Source: DATMER01 sp036277235 (GTDB taxonomy: Bacteria; Acidobacteriota; Thermoanaerobaculia; Multivoradales; UBA5704). From it: 5,018 nucleotides of DNA. Position 1 is the first letter of the stretch. Each line of letters opens with the position of its first letter. The stretch spans positions 1-5,018 of the forward strand of contig DASUNJ010000611.1 in assembly GCA_036277235.1 (NCBI GenBank), given 5' to 3'. Below are positions 1 to 5,018 of the stretch, one piece after another. Below the pieces are notes generated by a model. That model ran no database searches. It saw only the letters and a list, made by a program, of their open reading frames with translations, and was not told the DNA's origin. A program made the translations under genes and the position numbers.

Positions 1-7
1 GAGGTCG

Positions 8-640
8 TTGGGGGCGTTTCTTGATCGGGCCCCTTTGACGGACAGCCTCGCCAACTTGGAGGAGGCGCTGGAGGGCTCGACGGAGGCGCAGGTCGACGGC
101 CTGCTCAGGGACGCCGGTATCTCCGCGGATCTGCTGCGGGACGCGTTGATCGTCAGAGCGAGAATTGGCCGCGTCAGCGACGTGATTCATGCGACGGCAA
201 TCGCGCTCTCGCTCCCGGCGTTGCTCCAGCCGGACGAGGCGATGGCCCGCCCGTCTCTCGGCGCAGGCAACGACAAGACGAGGCCGTTTGACCTGGAGAC
301 GGACCGCCGCGTCGCGGAGTTCAAGCTCGCGCGTTGGAAGGGAAGCAACGCTATGCGCAAGCGGCAGACGTTCAAGGACCTCGTCAATCTTGCTGCCGAG
401 GGGTCTGCCAGGGCGGCGGAGTTGTACGTTCTTGGCGAGAAGCCAATTCACTTTCTTCGGACGAGCAAGTCGAGCGCGAATTGGGGCCTAGATCGCTTCA
501 TCTCGACCCAGCGACTGTTTGAGGCAAAGTTTGGGTCCTTGGATATGGCGATTGCCGACTTCACGGACGGCCCCGGGGCTCATGTGAAGCTGATTAACCT
601 CGAAGAGCGGCTGCCCCGACTATTCGGCAGTCATTCATAG
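8..640 (+). CDS. Hypothetical protein with PD-(D/E)XK nuclease-like core (possibly 5'-partial)
   Basis: Reads as a 210-residue soluble protein from a TTG at 8, but the frame stays open to the window edge (codons from position 2), so the true start may lie upstream; a GAGG at 1-4 is only three bases from the TTG and does not settle it. No signal peptide or membrane segment is visible. Residues 10-75 look helical. Residues 94-110 read as a strand with D95 and E97, then VAEFKLARW with E104 and K106. That D-x8-E-x-K spacing, flanked by hydrophobic strands and followed by another strand (ELYVLG, 138-143), is the pattern of the PD-(D/E)XK phosphodiesterase fold used by many restriction and repair nucleases. 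The basic RKR stretch at 117-119 could contact nucleic acid. The nuclease role is inference from the motif alone; I do not recognise a named family. It lies upstream of a second nuclease-like gene on the same strand. The gene is real with good confidence; its function is tentative. Confidence 0.75.
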   Translation: MGAFLDRAPLTDSLANLEEALEGSTEAQVDGLLRDAGISADLLRDALIVRARIGRVSDVIHATAIALSLPALLQPDEAMARPSLGAGNDKTRPFDLETDRRVAEFKLARWKGSNAMRKRQTFKDLVNLAAEGSARAAELYVLGEKPIHFLRTSKSSANWGLDRFISTQRLFEAKFGSLDMAIADFTDGPGAHVKLINLEERLPRLFGSHS

Positions 641-717
641 GTTGGGGGGCTGCATGTCCGAGCCCTTCTCGGGGTCCGGCTGGGTGTCCATAAGGGGGTT
701 ATCGAGCGTTGGGGGGC
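641..717 (+). repeat. Direct repeat pair of GTTGGGGGGC in the spacer
   Basis: The ten bases GTTGGGGGGC occur at 641-650, directly after the first gene's stop codon, and again at 708-717, ahead of the EEP gene. A near copy with five Gs (GTTGGGGGC) lies at 7-15. Two exact copies within a 149-base spacer are unusual, but G-tracts are easy to find by chance in DNA this rich in G+C. Role unknown. Confidence 0.35.
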
Positions 718-779
718 GCCAGCTCGACGACACCGGAGTTCTCAACTATGGTTGCGGCGGTCCCAGTCACCCCGGCGGC

Positions 780-784
780 GGAGG
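780..784 (+). promoter_or_regulatory. Ribosome binding site for the EEP-family gene
   Basis: GGAGG lies five bases before the ATG at 790 and is the best Shine-Dalgarno match upstream of this gene. It decides in favour of the ATG at 790 over an in-frame ATG at 748 (preceded by GGAG at 735-738, nine bases away) and a TTG at 709. The protein from 790 begins directly with the first conserved strand of the family, which supports the choice. Confidence 0.6.
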
Positions 785-789
785 TCGCG

Positions 790-1611
790 ATGGCGAAGGC
801 GTTCAGCGTCGTTTCCTGGAACTGCGAACACTGGAAGGAAGATGATCCTCGGAACACGGCCAGGATCGAATTTCTCGCCGGGCAGGAAGCGGACGTGATT
901 GCGCTCTACGAGGTGGAGGGCCGGGAGGTGTGGCGCGCGGTGATGGACGGGCTGCCCGGCTATTCGTTCTTCATCACCGAGGGGCAGAACACCCAGGAGA
1001 TCCTGGTCGGGGTTGGCCCCGGGACCACGGCCTTCCTCACCCAGAGGATCGAGTTCCAGAGCCGCGACGCCTTCATGCGGCCGGGCGCGTTCCTGACGGT
1101 GCGGGCTGACGGAGCCGACTACTCGATGCTGTTCCTGCACCTGGCGAGCATGACCGGCGCTCGCGGCTTCGGCCTGCGCACGGACATGACCGAGCGCGCC
1201 TTCGACTTCAAGAGGTACCTGGACAAGGCTGCGAAAGGAAAGGCGAACTTCATGTTCATGGGCGACCTGAACGTGATGGGGCTTGACTACGTCTACGGTA
1301 AAGAAGGCGGTAGCCTCCTACGCGACCGGGTCAGCGCCGAGCACGAGTTCGCGGCCGTCGCCTACGAGGCCGGGAAGACGGGCATGCGGGTGGCGCCCAA
1401 GACGGCCGACTTCACCTGGCGCGGCGACGGGAAGATGCGCAGCAACCTCGACCACGTCGTTGTCAGCGACCAGATCGAGTTCGAGCAAATCGGCGAGAAG
1501 GACGTCGAGGTTCGAGGCTGGCCTCAACTGCCCGAGGCCGAGCAGGAGAAATGGGTCAGAGAGTTCTCAGACCACGCGCTGCTCTACTTCGAGGTCAGCA
1601 AGCCGCACTGA
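790..1611 (+). CDS. Endonuclease/exonuclease/phosphatase (EEP) family protein
   Basis: A 273-residue member of the EEP superfamily (the DNase I / APE1 / exonuclease III / sphingomyelinase fold), which hydrolyses phosphodiester or phosphate bonds with a divalent metal. The family motifs appear in order: SWNCEHW with N11; LYEVEG with E41 as the metal ligand (usually LQEV in relatives); FLHLAS with H117; FMGDLNVMG with D159 and N161; SNLDHVVVS with D221; and FSDHALLYFEV with D261 and H262, the catalytic Asp-His pair. All expected catalytic positions are intact, and the length is normal for a single-domain EEP protein. There is no signal peptide or lipobox, so it is probably cytoplasmic. Substrate cannot be told from the sequence: nucleic acid, nucleotide or lipid phosphate are all used in this superfamily. 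The ATG at 790 is preferred because of GGAGG at 780-784 and because it places the first beta strand at the N-terminus; starts at 748 or 709 would add 14 or 27 low-complexity residues. The next gene follows in the same direction about 75 bases later, so they may be co-transcribed. Confidence 0.92.
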   Translation: MAKAFSVVSWNCEHWKEDDPRNTARIEFLAGQEADVIALYEVEGREVWRAVMDGLPGYSFFITEGQNTQEILVGVGPGTTAFLTQRIEFQSRDAFMRPGAFLTVRADGADYSMLFLHLASMTGARGFGLRTDMTERAFDFKRYLDKAAKGKANFMFMGDLNVMGLDYVYGKEGGSLLRDRVSAEHEFAAVAYEAGKTGMRVAPKTADFTWRGDGKMRSNLDHVVVSDQIEFEQIGEKDVEVRGWPQLPEAEQEKWVREFSDHALLYFEVSKPH

Positions 1612-1674
1612 GCTGGACCTGGGATCGCTCGCTATGTCGTGTTCTTCTTCTCATGCGTCCATCGTCGGTGTCGT

Positions 1675-1696
1675 CTCGGTTCGGACGTGAACCGAG
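1675..1696. repeat. Perfect 8-bp inverted repeat over the membrane-protein start
   Basis: CTCGGTTC (1675-1682) and GAACCGAG (1689-1696) are exact reverse complements separated by six bases (GGACGT). In RNA this would form an 8-bp hairpin containing the candidate GTG start at 1687 and touching the alternative GTG at 1696; in DNA it could be a dyad operator. There is no T-run after it, so it is not an obvious intrinsic terminator for the EEP gene. The symmetry is directly visible; any regulatory role is inference. Confidence 0.45.
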
Positions 1697-4113
1697 TGAA
1701 TGGACGGGAGCTCGTCGATGCCGCCCTGAGAGCGGCCGGGATCAGGCCGGAGCTCAACGACCGCCGGGCGAAGCGCTTGATCCCCGGCGAGCTTCCGGCA
1801 ATTGAGCTTCCAAGCGGCGGCGCCTTCCTCCGCGCCGCTTGCGTAGGGATGGCAGTCTTCGTGGCCGGGTTCGGGGTCCTGCTGGCGTTTTGGCTCGGGG
1901 GAGACCCGCGCCCGGATGTGCCCGGGCTCTTCGACTACGCGGCTGCGACCCTCGGGGACGGCCTGCTGCTGCCCCTGCTCGCCTTCACCTGCTTCCTCGG
2001 CTTCGCGTTCGCCCCGGGCCCCGCCCCGGGCGAGCGCCGTTGGACGCTAGGGGGTGTGGTCGGCGGCTCGGTAGTGGCTGCCGTCATCCAGGTGGTCTGG
2101 CTGCTGGACCCAGATCCCAACACCAACTGGACCCTGGTCGCGCCGCACGAGCTGAACACGGTTGGCTGGTGGCACCTTGGCTTCTTCGTTCTCGCGGGTG
2201 GTTTCCTTGGTGGCTGCGCCATGCGGCTCGCGGTGCGCGTGAGAGATGCAGACACCCAGCGCCGGCGGGAACTCGCCGAGTGCGGCTGGCTGGCGGCAGT
2301 GGCGTTCTGTGTGCTCGGCTTTCTGGGCCTCGCTGCGGCGGACAACCTGGCCGCCGCCGACACCCAGGCTGGTCTCGCGACTGCGATCGGGGTGGGCGCT
2401 GCCGCCGCCCTGTTCTCCGGCGGCGCCGCCTGGGCCTACCATTTCGCGGTCCGGGAGATCGCGCCACCGCTCGCGCTGGCCCTCGCTGGCGCCGCTGGCC
2501 TGACCCTCATCGTTGCCTACGGAATGCCCGTCCCAGCAGGTGCTGCGATCGCGGGGATCCTGATCTCGGTCACCCTCGGAGCCGGGCTTTCCGCGACCGC
2601 GCTCGCGGCCGCTCTCGTGGCCCCGTCGGGGCGGCGGACGCAACTGGGCATTGCTGTGGCGATCCCGGCGCTACTCGCCGCGTTCACGCTCGCAGGGTCG
2701 CTCAGCCTCGGACTCCACCTCGTGGCCTCCCACGGGCTCGCCGCGGCGCTGGCCATCCTGGCCGGCTCCATGGTGGCCGTCGGCACCGGGTCCGATCCGG
2801 GGCAGGGGCCCGGCAACTTCCTTCTGCGCATAACCGCGGGGGCATACGCGCTCGGCCTGATCGTGCTCACCGGCTGGATCGGCGAAGGGCGGACCAGCGC
2901 GGAAGCCAACTACGCGGTCGGTTTCGCCGCCTTCTTCCTAGATGGCTTGGTGCTGGGCATGATCAGGGACCAGTTCGCCGCGGTGATCCGCAGCGACTTC
3001 CTCGGGCAGGACAAAGGGGGGCGCGGAACGGAGGAGGTCGGGCTCGACACGACGATCCGCGTGCTGACCTTCGGCGCGACCGCGCTCGCGGCGCTTGCCA
3101 CCCTGTTTGCCGTCGCGGCGCCGACCCTGGGGTTGGATGTCGTCGACTCCTTGCCAGAGGTCGACTACGGGCTGCTCGCCGTGGCGCTGACCGGCGCCCT
3201 AGCCCTGACGGTCGTGGCCCGATTCCAGGCACTTCGCGCCGACCCACTAAAGAAGCGGCGTGAATCGGAGATGCCAAACCCAAAGCCCCACACCTCCGGC
3301 GATCCCGTGAGCGTCGATCCCACCGCGGCTGTGCTGGCCCTCGTCGGCCTCGTCCTCTGGTCGGGGATCGTGCTCTGGAGCGCCGTGAGCGCTGGTGTTG
3401 AGATGGTTCCGGTCGCGGCGATCGGCGCCGGCCTGATCGGCCTGATGGCCTTTGAGGACACCGTCAGGAGTTGCACTCGATTGCAGCTCCATTCCCCCGA
3501 TGCGCTCGCCTGGGTGCTGGCGGCCGTAATTGGCGTCACCGTCGGGGCCGGGATCTTCTTCGTCCTCTCTACGGGCCTCTGGGACGACGGTCTGCCGGCC
3601 TCGGGGGCGGCCTCGATGGTCGCGCTGCTGGTTCCATGCGCCACTATCGTCGTCGTCTCGCTGGCCGCTGGCCCCATTGCGTTCGGGCTGCACGAAGAGA
3701 AGGTCACCCCCCAGACTCCCTCCCAGAACGTTCTCCTGATCGAGTTTCTTTATGGCGGCCTGGCGCTGATCGCGCTGATCCTGCCGATGATGGCGGTAGC
3801 CAGGGTCGATGCCATCGACCCCGCCAATGTCGGCCTCGTGGCGGTGACCTGCTTGGCCGCACTGCCGCCCCTGCTCGGCGCCTTCTTCTGGGTCCAAGGG
3901 AACAACTCCCTCCACCTCGAGTTGCAGCTGAGGCGGATCGAAGAAGGGGAGAACATCCCGCCGTCCCTGACCCGTGTCCGTTCCGCCGGGAGCCGCACTC
4001 CCGTAGGGGACTGGACGATGTGGATGAGGACTCACAACCGCTTCCAGAACCGCGTCTCCCTCGCCGTGGTGATCGCTGGCTTCGTCTGGATGGCCGGCGA
4101 GCTCTTGCTCTGA
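1687..4113 (+). CDS. Large polytopic membrane protein of unknown function (about 21 membrane segments)
   Basis: About 808 residues rich in Ala, Gly, Leu and Val. I do not recognise the family. After a charged, cytoplasmic-looking N-terminus (residues 1-50), hydrophobic segments by eye lie near 51-71, 88-110, 121-141, 160-180, 199-218, 230-252, 259-280, 283-311, 319-345, 349-366, 384-402, 406-426, 456-482, 492-512, 545-568, 573-590, 606-630, 640-665, 683-704, 712-735 and 789-806. Two hydrophilic loops stand out: 513-545, containing PLKKRRESE, which divides the protein into a 14-segment and a 7-segment block, and 737-788, containing LQLRRIEEGE. Both are basic and fit the cytoplasmic side. No ATP-binding, kinase, peptidase or glycosyltransferase motif is visible, so transporter, channel or scaffold roles are all open. 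The start is uncertain: GTG at 1687 or 1696 gives the protein-like N-terminus RELVDAALRAAG, but neither has a clear Shine-Dalgarno; a GTG at 1639 would add 16 residues (FFFSCVHRRCRLGSD) that do not look coding. Reading continues plausibly beyond the TGA stop. It may share an operon with the upstream EEP gene. Confidence 0.88.
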   Translation: MNRVNGRELVDAALRAAGIRPELNDRRAKRLIPGELPAIELPSGGAFLRAACVGMAVFVAGFGVLLAFWLGGDPRPDVPGLFDYAAATLGDGLLLPLLAFTCFLGFAFAPGPAPGERRWTLGGVVGGSVVAAVIQVVWLLDPDPNTNWTLVAPHELNTVGWWHLGFFVLAGGFLGGCAMRLAVRVRDADTQRRRELAECGWLAAVAFCVLGFLGLAAADNLAAADTQAGLATAIGVGAAAALFSGGAAWAYHFAVREIAPPLALALAGAAGLTLIVAYGMPVPAGAAIAGILISVTLGAGLSATALAAALVAPSGRRTQLGIAVAIPALLAAFTLAGSLSLGLHLVASHGLAAALAILAGSMVAVGTGSDPGQGPGNFLLRITAGAYALGLIVLTGWIGEGRTSAEANYAVGFAAFFLDGLVLGMIRDQFAAVIRSDFLGQDKGGRGTEEVGLDTTIRVLTFGATALAALATLFAVAAPTLGLDVVDSLPEVDYGLLAVALTGALALTVVARFQALRADPLKKRRESEMPNPKPHTSGDPVSVDPTAAVLALVGLVLWSGIVLWSAVSAGVEMVPVAAIGAGLIGLMAFEDTVRSCTRLQLHSPDALAWVLAAVIGVTVGAGIFFVLSTGLWDDGLPASGAASMVALLVPCATIVVVSLAAGPIAFGLHEEKVTPQTPSQNVLLIEFLYGGLALIALILPMMAVARVDAIDPANVGLVAVTCLAALPPLLGAFFWVQGNNSLHLELQLRRIEEGENIPPSLTRVRSAGSRTPVGDWTMWMRTHNRFQNRVSLAVVIAGFVWMAGELLL

Positions 4114-4221
4114 GCGGGGTCGGCAGCGCTGGCCGGCTTTGCCTTCGCCTATGGCTTCGAGAAGGGACTCCGGAACGGCGATGGGCGACGCCCTTGCCCG
4201 TCTCACCCTGAAAAGTCTTAG
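4114..4221 (+). other. In-frame coding-like extension after the TGA stop of the membrane protein
   Basis: Directly after the TGA at 4111-4113 the same frame continues for 35 sense codons to a TAG at 4219-4221. The first part reads AGSAALAGFAFAYGFEKG, then LRNGDGRR: a short hydrophobic segment followed by basic residues. Of the first 24 codons, 20 end in G or C, as in the gene itself. The segment would form a hairpin with the last hydrophobic helix and return a basic tail to the cytoplasm. It may be the remnant of a longer ancestral C-terminus cut by a nonsense change, a sequencing error, or TGA readthrough. It ends one base short of the convergent gene's stop codon. Confidence 0.4.
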
Positions 4222-4222
4222 C

Positions 4223-4828
4223 TCAAACAGGGATTGGGATTCCGAGGCGTCTACGGAACTCGCCGAGCGGAATTTCCTTGTGGAAGCGGAGGCCCAAGCA
4301 GATCACAAGGCCGGTGATGCGGCTGATGATTCCGGGGCGGGCGAGCATAAAGCGGACTTGATCAGTACAGGCAGCCGCCTCGCTGTAGTCGGCGTTCTTC
4401 GCATACCGATAGAGGTGGCTAACCATGTGATCGATTCCAGTCTGGGCGCCGAGCTCGAAGACCGCTCGGAGCGGTATTCGACCCCAGGGGCTGTTCGGGT
4501 AGATATGCGTATCCGGCTCGTCGGCAGATGAGTTAGGCCAAAGAATCTCGCCACACCAGACCTCGGCAGGTGCTGGATCTGAGTCAATATTCCAGCCGCG
4601 ACTGTCAGACCGAACTGAATTCAGGGTTCGTGGGTCGGCTCCGAGGGCGACCATCGTGGCAATTGAGGCGTTGACCCAGCGCTCCACGTCGGATCGGTCC
4701 ACGCGCCGCGGCGACCAGTGGCGAGTCAGTGCCATGGCTGCTCGATTGATGAGATTCATTCCGGGGCGCGGAAGGGGGCTTGCGGCTGTGGTTGGGTCGC
4801 CTGACGAATGTTCGCCTTTGATCGACAT
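4223..4828 (-). CDS. Hypothetical protein, convergent orphan gene
   Basis: A 201-residue frame on the minus strand that I cannot assign to a family. It is chosen over the overlapping plus-strand frame (4139-4531) because its composition is more protein-like: aromatic and hydrophobic residues are regularly spaced, as in HMVSHLYRYAKNADYSEAAA (134-153), and it is longer. Residues 1-25 are polar and Pro-rich and may be untranslated; an in-frame ATG at 4759 would start the protein at MNLINRAAMALTRHW. Neither start has a good Shine-Dalgarno. Residues 47-62 look helical, 76-110 are rich in Asp, Pro and Trp (GWNIDSDPAPAEVWCGEILW), and 166-181 is a moderately hydrophobic stretch (GIISRITGLVICLGLR) probably too polar for a membrane helix. 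H134 and H138 form an H-x3-H spacing with no supporting metal-site motif. Two sampled 60-base lines contain 53-55% G+C, against 75% in a line of the membrane protein, which suggests a different origin. It converges on the membrane-protein gene and diverges from the transposase fragment. Confidence 0.55.
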   Translation of the reverse strand: MSIKGEHSSGDPTTAASPLPRPGMNLINRAAMALTRHWSPRRVDRSDVERWVNASIATMVALGADPRTLNSVRSDSRGWNIDSDPAPAEVWCGEILWPNSSADEPDTHIYPNSPWGRIPLRAVFELGAQTGIDHMVSHLYRYAKNADYSEAAACTDQVRFMLARPGIISRITGLVICLGLRFHKEIPLGEFRRRLGIPIPV

Positions 4829-4835
4829 CGCAGCG

Positions 4836-4841
4836 AGATTA
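4836..4841 (-). promoter_or_regulatory. Candidate -10 element for a leaderless minus-strand transcript
   Basis: On the minus strand TAATCT lies seven bases before the ATG at 4828. It fits the actinobacterial -10 pattern TAnnnT at the distance expected if transcription begins on the start codon, which would explain the missing Shine-Dalgarno. No convincing -35 hexamer is seen 16-18 bases further upstream, so this is weak. Confidence 0.25.
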
Positions 4842-4850
4842 GCTGTCTAG

Positions 4851-5018
4851 ATGGCCTGCACGTTTAGCGTGCGCCAACGACATCTCCCAGGTCGTCCCAT
4901 CGCCCACGTAGCGCGGGACCTCGGCTTCCACCCCGAGACCCTGCGCCAGTGGGTGCGCCAGGCCGAAGCCGATGAGGGCAAGCGCACCGAGCTGCTGAGC
5001 GGCGAGGAGCGCGAGGAG
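4851..5018 (+). CDS. IS3-family OrfA-like transposase, N-terminal part (runs off the window)
   Basis: From the ATG at 4851, immediately after an in-frame TAG, 56 codons run to the window edge with no stop. Residues 16-45 carry the typical helix-turn-helix of IS3/IS911-type OrfA proteins: PIAHVARDLGFHPETLRQWV, then RQAEADEGKR, followed by LLSGEEREE, where relatives continue into a Leu/Arg coiled coil (EEREELxRLRREN). OrfA binds the element's terminal repeats and is normally joined to the DDE integrase OrfB by programmed frameshifting; OrfB would lie beyond 5018. The first ~14 residues (ACTFSVRQRHLPG) do not resemble the usual OrfA beginning (Y-P/S-P-E-F/L-R-E-R-A-V), so about 15-25 conserved residues seem to be missing or replaced. 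This points to a 5'-truncated or recombined element rather than an intact insertion sequence. No terminal inverted repeat could be confirmed, and there is no good Shine-Dalgarno before 4851. Family assignment is confident; translation from this ATG is not. Confidence 0.72.
   Translation, partial: MACTFSVRQRHLPGRPIAHVARDLGFHPETLRQWVRQAEADEGKRTELLSGEEREE
4858..4872. repeat. Short inverted repeat at the transposase 5' end
   Basis: GCACG (4858-4862) and CGTGC (4868-4872) are reverse complements around a five-base loop (TTTAG). It lies in the non-homologous first codons of the transposase frame, near where an element boundary would be expected. A 5-bp stem is common by chance in GC-rich DNA, so significance is doubtful. 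Confidence 0.3.

Noticed and set aside
614..647. Possible terminator stem CCCCGAC/GTTGGGG after the first gene
   Set aside because: Needs a 20-base loop and a G-T pair, with no T-run after it; too weak to call.
642..845. Small plus-strand frame (67 codons) in the spacer before the EEP gene
   Set aside because: Gly-rich, no ribosome binding site, and it overlaps the start of the well-supported EEP gene in another frame.
1839..3263. Long plus-strand open frame (474 codons) inside the membrane-protein gene
   Set aside because: It is dominated by Arg, Pro and Gly and has no domain; it is an out-of-frame shadow in very GC-rich DNA, while the membrane-protein frame has clear periodic hydrophobic segments.
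4183..4193. GGGC-GAC-GCCC hairpin between the convergent genes as a terminator
   Set aside because: The stem is only four base pairs with a three-base loop and no T-run on either strand; expected by chance at this base composition.
3247..4206. Minus-strand open frame (319 codons) opposite the membrane protein
   Set aside because: It is rich in Gly, Asp, Arg, His and Gln with no hydrophobic core pattern; typical antisense shadow of a gene with strong GC third-position bias.
4139..4531. Plus-strand frame (130 codons) overlapping the minus-strand hypothetical gene
   Set aside because: Shorter, and its N-terminal part overlaps the extension of the membrane protein in another frame; the minus-strand frame is longer and more protein-like. 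It is not fully excluded.

Overview
The window looks like a piece of a high-GC bacterial chromosome. GTG/TTG-type starts, strong G/C bias at third codon positions and Ala/Arg/Gly-rich proteins suggest an actinobacterium (a Thermoleophilia-like or similar lineage is possible, but this is inference only). No rRNA, tRNA or CRISPR array is visible.

Layout. Positions ~1-640 (+): a ~210-residue protein whose middle carries a D-x8-E-x-K arrangement, as in PD-(D/E)XK nucleases; its true start may lie left of the window. Positions 641-789: a short spacer with a repeated G-tract motif. Positions 790-1611 (+): a clear metal-dependent endonuclease/exonuclease/phosphatase (EEP) family hydrolase with all main motifs. 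Positions 1687-4113 (+): a very large polytopic membrane protein (about 808 residues, roughly 21 membrane segments by eye) that I cannot assign to a family. A perfect 8-bp inverted repeat sits on its probable GTG start, and its TGA stop is followed by 35 further in-frame codons that look coding. Positions 4223-4828 (-): a convergent, lower-GC hypothetical gene of about 201 residues. Positions 4851-5018 (+): the beginning of an IS3-type OrfA transposase reading frame that runs off the window and seems to lack the usual N-terminus.

How the genes relate. The first three genes point the same way with gaps of about 70-150 bases, so co-transcription of the EEP enzyme and the membrane protein is possible but unproven. 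Two nuclease-like soluble proteins beside a giant orphan membrane protein, with a lower-GC orphan gene and an IS fragment on the right, look like an accessory region rather than core metabolism. No known defence or secretion system can be named from the sequence alone. The most useful leads are the TGA/extension at the end of the membrane protein, the hairpin over its start, and the candidate PD-(D/E)XK protein.
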